Origin: CAZNMF01 sp035547155
GTDB taxonomy: Bacteria; Acidobacteriota; Vicinamibacteria; Vicinamibacterales; SCN-69-37
Reading direction: 5' to 3'
Assembly: GCA_035547155.1 (NCBI GenBank)
Contig: DASZVJ010000105.1
Location: 1-54,895, forward strand
DNA length: 54,895 nt
Positions within the stretch are counted from its first letter, which is position 1, and each line of letters opens with the position of its first letter. Below are positions 1 through 8,915 of the stretch, in pieces. A program made the translations under genes and the position numbers. The notes beneath the pieces were generated by a model, which was not told the origin of the DNA, searched no databases, and was given only the letters and a program-made list of their open reading frames with translations.

Positions 1-1862
1 GGCGGTGCCGGCCGGCGGTATGTCGGGACGATGACCTGGAGCACTTCGAGCGCGCGGGCGGCGTCTTCGTGTCCGGCGGCGTCTTCCAGCGTCGCGATCG
101 TCTCCCAGAGGTGTTCCGGCGGTGGTGGTCCGCTGATGACCTGAATCTTGTCCTCGGCGCGCAGCGTGACTTCCTCGTCTTCGGTCATCAGCTCTTCGTT
201 GAGCTTCTCGCCAGGCCGTAGCCCCGTCACGACGATCTCGATGTCCTGATCCGGCACGAGGCCGGCCATCCCGATCATCTGACGCGCAAGGTCGAGGATG
301 CGGATCGGCTCGCCCATGTCCAGCACGCACAGCTCGCCGTAGCGGCCGTACGCCGCTTTCAGCACGAGGCTCACCGCCTCGGGAATCGTCATGAAATAGC
401 GGCGAACGTCGGGATGCGTGATCGTGACGGGGCCGCCCGCTTCGATCTGCTGCTTGAAGAGCGGCACGACCGATCCGTCCGAGCCCAGCACGTTGCCGAA
501 GCGCACGGCGCAGCCGCGGATCCCCGAGCGCCGCGCGACGTCACGCGTCATGATCTCGCCCACGCGTTTGGTCGCGCCCATTACGCTCGACGGCGCCACG
601 GCCTTGTCCGTCGAGATGAAGACGAGGCATTCGACGGGCAGACGTTCGGCGGCGCGGAGCAGGTTGCGTGTGCCGAGGACATTGTTCTTGATGGCCTCGC
701 ACGGCGCTGCCTCCATCAGCGGCACGTGCTTGTGCGCCGCCGCGTGGAAGACGTCCTGCGGCCGGCAGTGCTGGAGGAGCGCGTCGAGCCGGCCGGCGTC
801 GCGGATGTCGGCGAGGTACGTGGCCACGGACGCCGCCGGTGCCTCGCGACGGAATCGCTGCTCGAGCAGATACAACCCGTTCTCGTTGATGTCGACCGCG
901 AAGAGCTGACCGACGCCAAGCTCGACGAGCTGCCGGCAAATCTCGCTGCCGATCGAGCCGGCCGCGCCGGTCACCAGCACCCGTCGCCCCGCGAATGCGG
1001 ATCGCTCGTGCGGCGCGAACGCCACGCGGCGCCGCGAGAGCAGGTCCTCCGGCGAGACGTTCTGCAGCATGGCGCCCGCGCCGCGATCCTGGAAGTACCG
1101 AAACGACACGGGCAGCGTCTTGATGTTGATGCCGAGTCCGGTGCACGCCGTGACGACGTGACGGACGAGCTCCTGCGAGTCGCGCGGAACGGCGATGAGG
1201 ACGTTGCTGATCCGGTGCTTCGCGATCGCCGCCGGCAGCGCCGGGACGCCGCCGAGCACCGGCCGGCCGCTCACGAGATTCCGCCATTTCGACGCGTCGT
1301 CATCGATGAACCCGACGACGTGGTAGTCGTGCTCGCCCGAGCGTTGCAGATCGCGATACAGCATCTCGCCGGCGGCGCCCGCGCCGACGATGAGCGTGCG
1401 GCGGACGTCGCCGCGGCGGAGCCGCGCGAAGCGCGTGCGGTACGTCTGCGCCACGCGCGGCATGAACCGCACGGCCAGCATCGCGGCGCCCGTCATCAGC
1501 ATCTCGAGCACGACGACGGCACGCGGTGAGCGGGGCGCGCCCATCAGCGGCGCCAGTACGAATGCGAGGCTGCCAAGGCCGACTGCGACGACGACGCGTA
1601 TGGCGTCCTGGAGGCTGGCGAGACTGAACGATGTGCGATGCACGCCACACGCGAGATTGACGGCGATTCGGCAGACGAGCAGCGTCGCCAATGACGTCGC
1701 GGCGCTTCGAGCCGGGATTGCGGCATGGCCGTCGGCGTGCAGGAGCCACGCGAGCGTGAAGCTCATCGCGCACAGCGCGAGGTCGACGAACACGAGCAGG
1801 GAGAAGCGCAGAAGCGGATGCTGAAGGGCTGTTGGCTGCGTCCGCTGGCGCCGAGAAGACAT
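1..1862 (-). CDS. CapD/FlaA1/WbpM-type UDP-GlcNAc 4,6-dehydratase, C-terminus cut by window edge
   Basis: Membrane nucleotide-sugar dehydratase that forms UDP-4-keto-6-deoxy-GlcNAc-type intermediates for surface polysaccharide. I translated it from the reverse complement because the frame leaves the window: 620 codons are visible and the last residues (VLQVIVPTYRRPAP) look like the normal family C-terminus, so only a few residues are missing. The N-terminal ~120 residues hold hydrophobic segments. A first Rossmann domain follows (LIVGAGAAGEML, about 145-156), then the catalytic SDR domain with VTGAAGSIGSEI near 295 and STDKAVAPSSVMGATK. Met replaces the usual SDR Tyr in MGATK, as is typical of the long WbpM class. 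The late LRPGEKLNEEL motif is present. The gene is divergent from the flippase gene and the two 5' ends are close. High confidence in the family; the exact sugar product is inferred. Confidence 0.93.
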   Translation of the reverse strand, partial: MSSRRQRTQPTALQHPLLRFSLLVFVDLALCAMSFTLAWLLHADGHAAIPARSAATSLATLLVCRIAVNLACGVHRTSFSLASLQDAIRVVVAVGLGSLAFVLAPLMGAPRSPRAVVVLEMLMTGAAMLAVRFMPRVAQTYRTRFARLRRGDVRRTLIVGAGAAGEMLYRDLQRSGEHDYHVVGFIDDDASKWRNLVSGRPVLGGVPALPAAIAKHRISNVLIAVPRDSQELVRHVVTACTGLGINIKTLPVSFRYFQDRGAGAMLQNVSPEDLLSRRRVAFAPHERSAFAGRRVLVTGAAGSIGSEICRQLVELGVGQLFAVDINENGLYLLEQRFRREAPAASVATYLADIRDAGRLDALLQHCRPQDVFHAAAHKHVPLMEAAPCEAIKNNVLGTRNLLRAAERLPVECLVFISTDKAVAPSSVMGATKRVGEIMTRDVARRSGIRGCAVRFGNVLGSDGSVVPLFKQQIEAGGPVTITHPDVRRYFMTIPEAVSLVLKAAYGRYGELCVLDMGEPIRILDLARQMIGMAGLVPDQDIEIVVTGLRPGEKLNEELMTEDEEVTLRAEDKIQVISGPPPPEHLWETIATLEDAAGHEDAARALEVLQVIVPTYRRPAP

Positions 1863-1883
1863 GCTCACGGCTGCTGGAATGTG

Positions 1884-1891
1884 AGTATAGA
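1884..1891. promoter_or_regulatory. possible shared divergent -10 region of capD-like and flippase genes
   Basis: The 74-bp gap between the divergent starts (1862 minus and 1937 plus) contains overlapping -10-like hexamers: TATACT on the minus strand (1884-1889) and TATAGA on the plus strand (1886-1891). I see no convincing -35 box for either, so this is a weak prediction. Confidence 0.25.
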
Positions 1892-1936
1892 CTAGCACGC
1901 ACTTTCCACGCCGACGCTCAGAACGGCGACGACGCG

Positions 1937-3454
1937 ATGATACGAGAACGCCGGCGACACGCCGCATTGGCGACGCTGACCGGGACGGGCCTCACCGTCT
2001 GCATCACCGTCGCGCAGGCGTTTCTCCTGGTGCCGCTGTGCCTGTCGCATCTCGGCGCCGCGCTCTATGGCGCATGGCGGGGCGCCTTCGAGTTGCTCGT
2101 CTGGGTGCAGCTGCTCGATTGCGGCATTCCGAATCTGTTGACGCAACGCGTGGCGGCGGCGCTGGCGCGCGGCGATCAGGCCGACGCGGCGCGCTGGACG
2201 TCGACCGCGATGACGACGCTCGTCGTCATCGCGTGTCTGCTGGCGTTCGCCGGCGCGCTGATCGCCCCGTTCGTCGGACGCTGGGTCGACGTCCCACACG
2301 ATCAGGCTGCGACGTTCATGCGCTGTTTTCAGGTCGGCGTGCTCGCGAGCGCCGTGCTGCTGGTGTTCAACGGCCTGCTCGGGCTGTCGCGAGGCGTCCA
2401 GTTGACCGCGCTCGTCAACGTCTCTCAGGTCGCGGGCGGCCTGGCCGGCCTTCTCGTCTCGATCGTGCTGCTGATCAAGGGGTGGGGGCTGTGGGCGCTG
2501 CCGATAGGATTGCTCGTGCGCGCCCTGTCGTCGCTCGCCGGCGGCATCGTGTTCCTGTGGCGCTTGCCGCGTGACCGCGGCGGACGGATCGTCCGTCCCT
2601 CGCGCGCGCTGGCCGGCGAGATCATGTCTCTCGCGCCGTCGATGGCGAGCGGCAGCGTCGGCTATCTGCTCGCGAACAACAGCGAGATCTTCCTGGTCGC
2701 GACGATTTTCGGCCCGGTGACGGCCACGATGTACGCGTTGACGCGCAGCGCGATCGACGGGCTGCGCAACTTGCTCGACTCGTTCGCGTGGGCGGTGTAC
2801 GGCGGGTTCTCGCATCTCGTCACCGCCGTGGATCGGCATCGCGCGCGGGCCGTGCTGCACGAAGTGCTGTGGCTGCGATTCGCGGCCGGCTGCCTGTGCG
2901 GCGCCATCGCCATCGCCGTCAATCGCGCGTTCGTGACGCTGCTCTTCGGCGCGGATCATTTCGGCGGCGTGTGGCTCACCGTCGGCTTCGCGTTGCAGAT
3001 GGTGGTGGGCGGCCAGGCGTTCCTCGCCAACTTCCTGTACCGTGCAGCCGGCCATGTCGGCGAGGGATCGCTATGGCTTGCAGCGGAAGCCGTCGCGCGT
3101 GTGGCCGCGATGCTGGCCGGCTTCTTTCTGATCGGCATCCTGGGCGCGCCGTGGGCCGCCGTCGTTGTCAGCACGGCGGCGCTGCTCGTGATGACCCGCC
3201 TCCTGAATCGGACGCTGCCGCCATCGGACGTGCGCGCCGCAGCGGGGCACTGGACCAATCAGGTCGCGCCGCTCGTCGTGCTGGCTTTCGGCGTGGCGGT
3301 TGCCCTCACGGGCCCGTCGCACTCCTGGATCGGAATCGTCGCGACCGGGACGGTCGTCGCGCTGCTCGGAGGCGGGCTCCTGTGGGTCATGGTACCCGCG
3401 AGCTCCGGCATCGGAGCATTGCCGCGATGGCTGTCATCGCCGATGGGACGATGA
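1937..3454 (+). CDS. Wzx-like oligosaccharide flippase (MATE/MOP superfamily membrane protein)
   Basis: Predicted to flip lipid-linked oligosaccharide across the inner membrane. From the ATG at 1937 it is 505 aa and almost wholly hydrophobic, with about 12-14 membrane segments broken by short Arg-rich loops. The N-terminal half has the typical polysaccharide-export sequence GLTVCITVAQAFLLVPL and a conserved Gly/Arg-rich middle (LAPSMASGSVGYLLANNSEI). I prefer 1937 to the upstream in-frame ATG at 1832, because the latter would lie inside the divergent dehydratase gene and its extra 35 residues are not membrane-like. The stop overlaps the next start (ATGA at 3451). It is the first gene of an eight-gene rightward polysaccharide operon. 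Which glycan it moves is unknown. Confidence 0.85.
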   Translation: MIRERRRHAALATLTGTGLTVCITVAQAFLLVPLCLSHLGAALYGAWRGAFELLVWVQLLDCGIPNLLTQRVAAALARGDQADAARWTSTAMTTLVVIACLLAFAGALIAPFVGRWVDVPHDQAATFMRCFQVGVLASAVLLVFNGLLGLSRGVQLTALVNVSQVAGGLAGLLVSIVLLIKGWGLWALPIGLLVRALSSLAGGIVFLWRLPRDRGGRIVRPSRALAGEIMSLAPSMASGSVGYLLANNSEIFLVATIFGPVTATMYALTRSAIDGLRNLLDSFAWAVYGGFSHLVTAVDRHRARAVLHEVLWLRFAAGCLCGAIAIAVNRAFVTLLFGADHFGGVWLTVGFALQMVVGGQAFLANFLYRAAGHVGEGSLWLAAEAVARVAAMLAGFFLIGILGAPWAAVVVSTAALLVMTRLLNRTLPPSDVRAAAGHWTNQVAPLVVLAFGVAVALTGPSHSWIGIVATGTVVALLGGGLLWVMVPASSGIGALPRWLSSPMGR

Positions 3455-4707
3455 GCGCGCGGGGCAATCATGAGCGGTCACGCACGCCGCCGACGCCGCC
3501 CGTGGCGCTCGTCGTCATCGGCACGTTTGTGGGCGATGGCTCGCGCTTCCAGGGCCCGGCGTTCAATCGTGCGGGGCAGATGTTTCAAGCCGAGCTCGTC
3601 CGCGGGTTGTCGGAGGCGGGCCTCGTGCCCTCCGCGGTCTACAGCCTCGAGCCCGTGCCCGCGTTTCCCCGCATGCCGCGCCTCGTCGGGCGCGTCGGAC
3701 TGCTGGCCGCGACACGCGGCATTCGCGTCCGATTGATTCCGTTTCTGAACGTCCATCCCCTCAAGGTCCTGACCGCCGGGATCTCCACGTTGGCCATGCT
3801 CGTTGCCTGGGCCTGGCGTCATCGCGGCCAGCCGCGCGTGATGTGCGTGATCAATCTCACCATGCCGCCCGGCGTATGCGTCTGGCTGGCCGCGCGGATC
3901 ACCCGCAGCCGGGCGGTCGTCTCGGTGCTCGACGTCTGGCGGCCGGGCGGGATCGTGCCCGATACCTGGAAGTGGCGTCTCGATTTCGCAATGCAACGGT
4001 GGCTGCTGCCGCGCTTCGACGGACACATGGTCGTCTCGCGCGCCATTGCCGAGGATCTGATTCCCGGCAGACGCGTCTGTCTGATCGAGGGCGGCGTGCC
4101 GGCGGATCGCGTGGGCCCGCCGCCGGCCGATGTCCGTGCCGGGCCGCCGTTCCGGATCGTCCTCGCCGGCACGCTCGAACCGTACAATGGCGTCGAGCTC
4201 ATCGCGCGGGCCATGGCGCTGTTGCCTGACGAATACGAGCTGATCATCGCCGGTGCGGGCTCACGGGCGGCGTACGCCGCGGACCTCGCCGCGCGCGATC
4301 CGCGCGTGTCGTTCCGCGGATTTCTCAGCTTCGAGGAGGTTGTCGATCTGTATCGCTCCGCCGATCTCCTGCTCAACGCGCGGCTCACCAAGGCGGTGGA
4401 CACGCGCTATTTCTTTCCGTCGAAGCTGATGGAATTGCTCGCGTCCGGGACGCCGGTGCTCTCAACGTGCACGGGACACGTCGAGTCCGAGTACGGCCAC
4501 GTGTTGTATTTGCTGCGCGAGGAGACGCCGGAGGCGCTGGCGGTCCGCATTCAAGAGATCCGTGCGATCGATCCGGCGGAACGCGAGAGACTGGGCCTGC
4601 GCGCGCGTGACTTCATGCTCCGCGAAAAGACCTGGGATCGGCAGGGCGAACGTCTCGCGCGATACATCCGGGAGGACGTGCTCGGCATGACGTCGCCGCA
4701 CGCGTGA
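3451..4707 (+). CDS. GT4-type glycosyltransferase
   Basis: Predicted retaining glycosyltransferase of the GT-B fold, 418 aa. The C-terminal nucleotide-sugar-binding half is clear: FRIVLAGTLEPYNGVELIAR starts the second Rossmann domain, followed by YELIIAGAGS, the VSFRGFLSFEEVVDLYRSAD segment and the acidic-donor region FFPSKLMELLASGTPVL, which carries the family E-x-x-x-S-type pattern. The start at 3451 (ATGA overlap with the flippase stop) gives a normal length; longer upstream reading is only open frame through the flippase gene. Acceptor and donor cannot be read from sequence. Its place directly after the flippase and before a sugar epimerase/reductase supports a role in building the repeat unit. 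Confidence 0.85.
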   Translation: MSARGNHERSRTPPTPPVALVVIGTFVGDGSRFQGPAFNRAGQMFQAELVRGLSEAGLVPSAVYSLEPVPAFPRMPRLVGRVGLLAATRGIRVRLIPFLNVHPLKVLTAGISTLAMLVAWAWRHRGQPRVMCVINLTMPPGVCVWLAARITRSRAVVSVLDVWRPGGIVPDTWKWRLDFAMQRWLLPRFDGHMVVSRAIAEDLIPGRRVCLIEGGVPADRVGPPPADVRAGPPFRIVLAGTLEPYNGVELIARAMALLPDEYELIIAGAGSRAAYAADLAARDPRVSFRGFLSFEEVVDLYRSADLLLNARLTKAVDTRYFFPSKLMELLASGTPVLSTCTGHVESEYGHVLYLLREETPEALAVRIQEIRAIDPAERERLGLRARDFMLREKTWDRQGERLARYIREDVLGMTSPHA

Positions 4708-5666
4708 CGGACGATCGCGTCGCGGCGCTCGTGATCTTCGGCGCCAGCGGCTTCGTCGGAGGGCACGTGCGCCGTGCCGCGCCCGCCTGGGCCCGCGACG
4801 TGCTGCTCGTCACGCGCCGCTCAACCGATCCGGCGCCTCACGAACGCGTCATCCATGGCGATCTCCGCGAGCCATCGTCGTTTGCGCCCGCGTTGCCGAA
4901 GGGCAGTGTCGTCGTCAACCTCGCGTTCGACGCGCACGCGCCAGCGGACGTCAATCTCGCGATGGCGGATGGCCTTGCCGCAGCCGGTGCGGCCTGCGCG
5001 GCGTCTCGCGTCGTCCATCTCAGCACCGCCACGGTCGTCGGGCCCTGCCCGGACCGATGGATCTCCGAAGACACGCCGTGCCGGCCCGCGACGCCATATC
5101 AGCGGACCAAGCTGGCGATCGAGGCGCGTTTGCGTGAGCGTGCGAGCGGGACATTTCCGCTCGTCGTGCTCCGGCCGACGGCCGTTTTCGGCGAGAACGG
5201 GTTGAACCTGAAGAAGCTCACGAACGATCTGCGGACGCGACCGCGCATCGAGAGCTACGTCCGCGCGTGCCTGTACGGCCGGCGTGCGATGAATCTCGTG
5301 CCCGTCGAAACGGTGACCGCCGCCGTACGGTTCGCGGCGACGTCGCCGCGCGCGATCGACGACGGCCTCTACCAGGTCGCAGCCGATGAGGCACCGGAGA
5401 ACAACTTCGCCGACGTCGAGCGCATCGTGCGGCGCGGCCTGGGATTTCGCGACCGCCGCGTCGAGCCGATTCGTCTTCCGCTGGCGGCGCTGACGGCCGT
5501 CCTCGAGGCGAGCGGGCGGTACTCGCTCAATCCCGCGGCGCGGTTCAGCAGCGACCGGTTGCGGCACGCGGGATTCACGCCGCCGGTGACGTTCGCCGAC
5601 GCGCTCGAGCGATACGCGGCCGCCGCGCACGACACGGCCTCGAAAGGAGATCCGGCGTCCGCATGA
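4704..5666 (+). CDS. NAD-dependent epimerase/dehydratase (extended SDR), possible 4-keto-sugar reductase
   Basis: A 320-aa short-chain dehydrogenase/reductase with the N-terminal nucleotide-binding motif IFGASGFVGGHV (about residues 11-22), the HLSTATVVG strand and a YQRTK catalytic Tyr-x-x-x-Lys near residue 130. It starts with GTG at 4704, overlapping the preceding stop by 4 nt. The C-terminal half (VETVTAAVRFAATSP) resembles UDP-sugar reductases/epimerases of O-antigen loci such as the WbpV type, which act on the product of WbpM/CapD dehydratases. That partner is encoded divergently at the window start, so a shared pathway to a UDP-N-acetyl-6-deoxy-D-hexosamine is plausible. This pairing is inference; other NDP-sugar substrates remain possible. 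Confidence 0.8.
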   Translation: MTDDRVAALVIFGASGFVGGHVRRAAPAWARDVLLVTRRSTDPAPHERVIHGDLREPSSFAPALPKGSVVVNLAFDAHAPADVNLAMADGLAAAGAACAASRVVHLSTATVVGPCPDRWISEDTPCRPATPYQRTKLAIEARLRERASGTFPLVVLRPTAVFGENGLNLKKLTNDLRTRPRIESYVRACLYGRRAMNLVPVETVTAAVRFAATSPRAIDDGLYQVAADEAPENNFADVERIVRRGLGFRDRRVEPIRLPLAALTAVLEASGRYSLNPAARFSSDRLRHAGFTPPVTFADALERYAAAAHDTASKGDPASA

Positions 5667-6796
5667 AGCTGCTCGTCGTCAACATGACGCTCGACCCGAG
5701 GACCGGCGGCGGCAGCGCCGCGCGTGCGCTTCAGGCCACGCGCGCCCTCGCGGCGCAAGGCGTCGACTGCACGATCGCCACGACGGCGGTCGGATCCCTC
5801 ACGCAGACACAGCTGCGCGGCATCCGCATCGTCAAGCTGCCGTCGATTGGCGGCCGTTTCCGCGTGTCGTGGACGGGCTTCGAGGCGCTGCGAACCGCGG
5901 TTGCGGACGCCGACATTCTGATGCTCGTCAATCACTGGACGATCATCAACGTGCTGGCGTGGCGCGCCGCCGTGCGCATGGGCAAGCCGTACGTCGTGTG
6001 CCCGGCCGGTGCGCTGCCGCCGTTCGGACGATCGCGGCTGCTCAAGGTGATCTACAACGTTCTCTGGGGCCGGCGGCTGATCCGCAACGCGTCGGCGCAC
6101 ATCGCGATTACGTCGGATGAGATCGAGCACTACGCGCACTACGGTGTACCGGCCGGGGCCGTCACGATCATTCCGAACGGCATCCCGCACGTTCCTCCCG
6201 GCGTCGGCGACACCTTCCGCCAGCAGCATCGCCTCGGCGACGCGCCGATCGCGCTCTTCCTGGGCCGCCTCGCGCCGCTCAAGGGGCCGGATCTGCTCAT
6301 CGACGCCTTCGCCCGCGCGGCAGCGGACCTGCCCGGCTGGAGACTTGTCATTGCCGGTCCCGACGATGGGATGCTGTCGCAACTGCGGACGCAGGTGGCT
6401 GCGGCGGGCATGACCGGGCGCGTGACGTTCACCGGCTTTCTCGAGACGGCGGCGAAGGCCGACGCGCTGGCCGCGGCCGATCTGCTCGTCGTGCCGTCGC
6501 GCCGCGAGGCGATGTCGATCGTCGTGCTCGAGGCGGCCGCCGCGGCACGGCCCGTGCTCATCACCGATCGCTGCGGCATTCCGGACGTCGCGGAATCCGG
6601 TGGCGGGTGGGTCGTCGACGCCTCGGTCGACGGCCTCGTACGTGGCCTGAGCGCGGCCGCGCGCGATCGCGACGCGCTTCGCGCGATGGGCGCGCAGTGG
6701 CAGCGCGTCGCGACCGGGCGATTCTCGTGGTCGCACGTGGCGAAGCTGCACCTCGATTTGCTGTCGGCCGTCGCGGCGCGATCGGGAGGGCGATGA
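5663..6796 (+). CDS. GT4 family glycosyltransferase
   Basis: A 377-aa GT-B fold enzyme. The N-terminal domain begins with MKLLVVNMTLDPRTGGGSA, where a Gly-rich loop follows the first strand as in sugar acceptor domains. The central IIPNGIPHVPPGV marks the domain junction. The C-terminal donor domain has LFLGRLAPLKGPDLLIDAF, a WRLVIAGPDDG strand and the E-x7-E pair in SRREAMSIVVLEAAAAARPV. All these are standard GT4 features. It overlaps both neighbours by 4 nt and so belongs to the polysaccharide operon. Donor and linkage are unknown. Confidence 0.9.
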   Translation: MKLLVVNMTLDPRTGGGSAARALQATRALAAQGVDCTIATTAVGSLTQTQLRGIRIVKLPSIGGRFRVSWTGFEALRTAVADADILMLVNHWTIINVLAWRAAVRMGKPYVVCPAGALPPFGRSRLLKVIYNVLWGRRLIRNASAHIAITSDEIEHYAHYGVPAGAVTIIPNGIPHVPPGVGDTFRQQHRLGDAPIALFLGRLAPLKGPDLLIDAFARAAADLPGWRLVIAGPDDGMLSQLRTQVAAAGMTGRVTFTGFLETAAKADALAAADLLVVPSRREAMSIVVLEAAAAARPVLITDRCGIPDVAESGGGWVVDASVDGLVRGLSAAARDRDALRAMGAQWQRVATGRFSWSHVAKLHLDLLSAVAARSGGR

Positions 6797-8019
6797 GAAT
6801 CCTCCTCGTCACGCAGTACTTCTGGCCCGAGTCGTTTCGCGTCAATCACCTGGTCCAGGCCTGGCGCGATCTGGGCCACGACGTGACCGTGCTGGCGAAC
6901 ATGCCCAGCTATCCGGCGGGACGGACGTTCGAGGGATATTCGTGGCGCGGGCCGTACCGCGAGACGTACTTCGGCGCCGACGTGCGCCGCGTGCCGACGC
7001 TGCCGCGCGGCCGCCGCCGCAACGTCCGCGTGATTCTCACGTATCTGTCGTTCATCGCGAACGGCCTCGTCCTCGCGCCGTTCGTCGCACGCGGGCGCTT
7101 CGACGCGGTGTTCGTGTACGCGCCGTCGCCGATCACCGTCGCGCTGCCGGCGTTGCTGATGAAGCGGCTGCGCGGCACGCCGATGGCGATCTGGGTGCAG
7201 GATCTGTGGCCGGACAACCTCGCGTCGCTCGGCATCGTGCGATCGCCGCTGCTGCTGCGGATGGCGACGGCGCTTGGACGCTGGATCTATCGCCGCTGCG
7301 ATCTCGTGCTCGTGCAGTCTGCCGCGTTCGAAGCGCCCGTGCGACGCGTGTGCCCGGAGGTCGCGAAGATTCGTTTGCTCCCGAACTGGGCGGACGATTT
7401 CTACCGGCCCGAGACCGTCGAGCCGGACGCGCCAGAGCGTCGCGAGTTTCCCGAAGGATTCACGGTCGTCTTCGGCGGCAATCTGGGATCGGCGCAGGCG
7501 CTCGAGGTCGTGCTCGACGCCGCGGCGATGTTGCGCGATGCTGGCGTCCGATGGGTGTTCATCGGCGATGGCAATCAGCGCACAGCGCTCGAATCGGAGA
7601 GCCGCAGCCGCGGCTTGGACGACGTCGTGCGCTTCCTCGGCTGGCGTCCGGAGACCACGATGCCGCGCTATTTGAGCTTGGCGGATGCGCTGCTCGTGAG
7701 CTTGCGTCGCAACGAGAGCTTCGCGTCAACCGTTCCCGCGAAGCTGCAGACGTCGCTCGCGGTGGGCCGGCCGATTCTCGCCGCGCTCGAAGGCGAAGGC
7801 GCGCGCATCGTCCGGGACGCGCGCGCCGGCGTCGTCGTCGAGCCGGAGAACGCGCGGGCGCTCGCGGACGGCGTGCGCGCGCTCATGACGGCCAGCGCCG
7901 AGGCGCGAGCCGAGATGGGACGCAGCGGCCGGGCATACGCGACGACGCATTTCGATCGGGCCACGCTGGTGGCGCAGCTCGATCGGTGGTTGCGTGAGAT
8001 GACGGAGGCACGTGCGTGA
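6793..8019 (+). CDS. wbuB: WbuB-like GT4 glycosyltransferase
   Basis: A 408-aa glycosyltransferase beginning MRILLVTQYFWPESFRVNHL, the characteristic opening of the WbuB family, whose E. coli member is thought to transfer L-FucNAc in O26 antigen. The central MAIWVQDLWPDNLASLG and the donor-domain segment VVFGGNLGSAQALEVVLDAA also fit. ATG at 6793 overlaps the previous stop by 4 nt. The next three genes encode a 6-deoxy-L-HexNAc nucleotide-sugar pathway, which is the usual company of wbuB. The donor is therefore probably the sugar made by those enzymes (L-FucNAc or L-QuiNAc); that is inference from context, not a residue-level prediction. Confidence 0.85.
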   Translation: MRILLVTQYFWPESFRVNHLVQAWRDLGHDVTVLANMPSYPAGRTFEGYSWRGPYRETYFGADVRRVPTLPRGRRRNVRVILTYLSFIANGLVLAPFVARGRFDAVFVYAPSPITVALPALLMKRLRGTPMAIWVQDLWPDNLASLGIVRSPLLLRMATALGRWIYRRCDLVLVQSAAFEAPVRRVCPEVAKIRLLPNWADDFYRPETVEPDAPERREFPEGFTVVFGGNLGSAQALEVVLDAAAMLRDAGVRWVFIGDGNQRTALESESRSRGLDDVVRFLGWRPETTMPRYLSLADALLVSLRRNESFASTVPAKLQTSLAVGRPILAALEGEGARIVRDARAGVVVEPENARALADGVRALMTASAEARAEMGRSGRAYATTHFDRATLVAQLDRWLREMTEARA

Positions 8020-8915
8020 GGATTCTGATCCTTGGCGGCGACGGCATGCTCGGCCATCAGCTCCTGACGATGTGGTCGGAGCGGCACGACGTGACCGTCA
8101 CCGTGCGCCAGCCACTCGCGGCCTATGCGTCGTACGGCCTGTTTTCTACGCACAACACGATTGACGGCGTTGACGCGCGTGATCCCGATGCCGTGCGATC
8201 CGTCATCGAGCGCGTCTCGCCGGCAGCCGTCGTCAATGGCATCGGCATCGTCAAGCAGCGCGACGAGGCAAAGGCCGCGATTCCGTCCATCGAGATCAAC
8301 GCCCTCTTTCCACACCGGCTGCTGGAGCTGTGCCGCGCGGGCGGTGCGCGGCTCGTCCACGTCAGCACCGATTGCGTGTTCTCGGGGCGCACCGGCGGTT
8401 ATCGCGAGAGCGACGTCCCCGATCCCGTCGATCTCTACGGACGATCGAAGCTCCTCGGCGAAGTGGAGCACGCCCCCGGCCTCACGCTGCGCACGTCGAT
8501 CATCGGTCTGGAGCTGAGCCGCAAGGTGGGCCTGATCGAATGGTTCCTCGCGCAACGCGGTATGATTCGCGGGTTCCGTCGCGCGATCTACACGGGATTG
8601 ACGACACGCGTGCTCGGCAGGCTCATCGAGCGGATCCTTCTCGACCATCCGGATCTTCAAGGCGTCTGGCAGGTCGCGTCCGCGCCGATCACCAAGTACG
8701 CGCTGCTGACGGAGCTCTCGCGGCGGCTGGCCCGTACGGACATCGAGATTGCCGCGGACGACACGTTCGTCTGCGATCGCAGTCTCCTCGCGGATCGATT
8801 CGCGGATGCCACCGGCTATCGCGCGCCGGCGTGGAACGAGATGCTGGACGAGCTCGCCGGCGACATTCGGCAGCGGCAGGCACGCGCGGCCGTGGCGGGC
8901 GCGCAGGAAGCATGA
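8016..8915 (+). CDS. RmlD-like NDP-4-keto-6-deoxy sugar reductase (WbvR type)
   Basis: A 299-aa SDR reductase of the RmlD superfamily: nucleotide-binding LILGGDGMLGHQL at the N-terminus, VVNGIGIVKQ, HVSTDCVFSGRTG and the catalytic YGRSKLLGE with Tyr and Lys. GTG start at 8016, 4-nt overlap with the previous stop. It lies between the WbuB-like transferase and an FnlA/WbjB-like dehydratase-epimerase. In the UDP-L-FucNAc pathway this slot is taken by WbjC/FnlB/CapF, about 370 aa with a C-terminal cupin. Here the protein is shorter and no cupin follows, which instead fits WbvR of the UDP-L-QuiNAc pathway, a RmlD homologue giving UDP-L-RhaNAc. The product assignment is inference. Confidence 0.82.
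   Translation: MRILILGGDGMLGHQLLTMWSERHDVTVTVRQPLAAYASYGLFSTHNTIDGVDARDPDAVRSVIERVSPAAVVNGIGIVKQRDEAKAAIPSIEINALFPHRLLELCRAGGARLVHVSTDCVFSGRTGGYRESDVPDPVDLYGRSKLLGEVEHAPGLTLRTSIIGLELSRKVGLIEWFLAQRGMIRGFRRAIYTGLTTRVLGRLIERILLDHPDLQGVWQVASAPITKYALLTELSRRLARTDIEIAADDTFVCDRSLLADRFADATGYRAPAWNEMLDELAGDIRQRQARAAVAGAQEA

Noticed and set aside
1..1862. Several short minus-strand frames (for example 541-1287 and 1300-1902) as separate genes
   Set aside because: They are in other frames than the continuous CapD-like coding sequence that spans the whole stretch.
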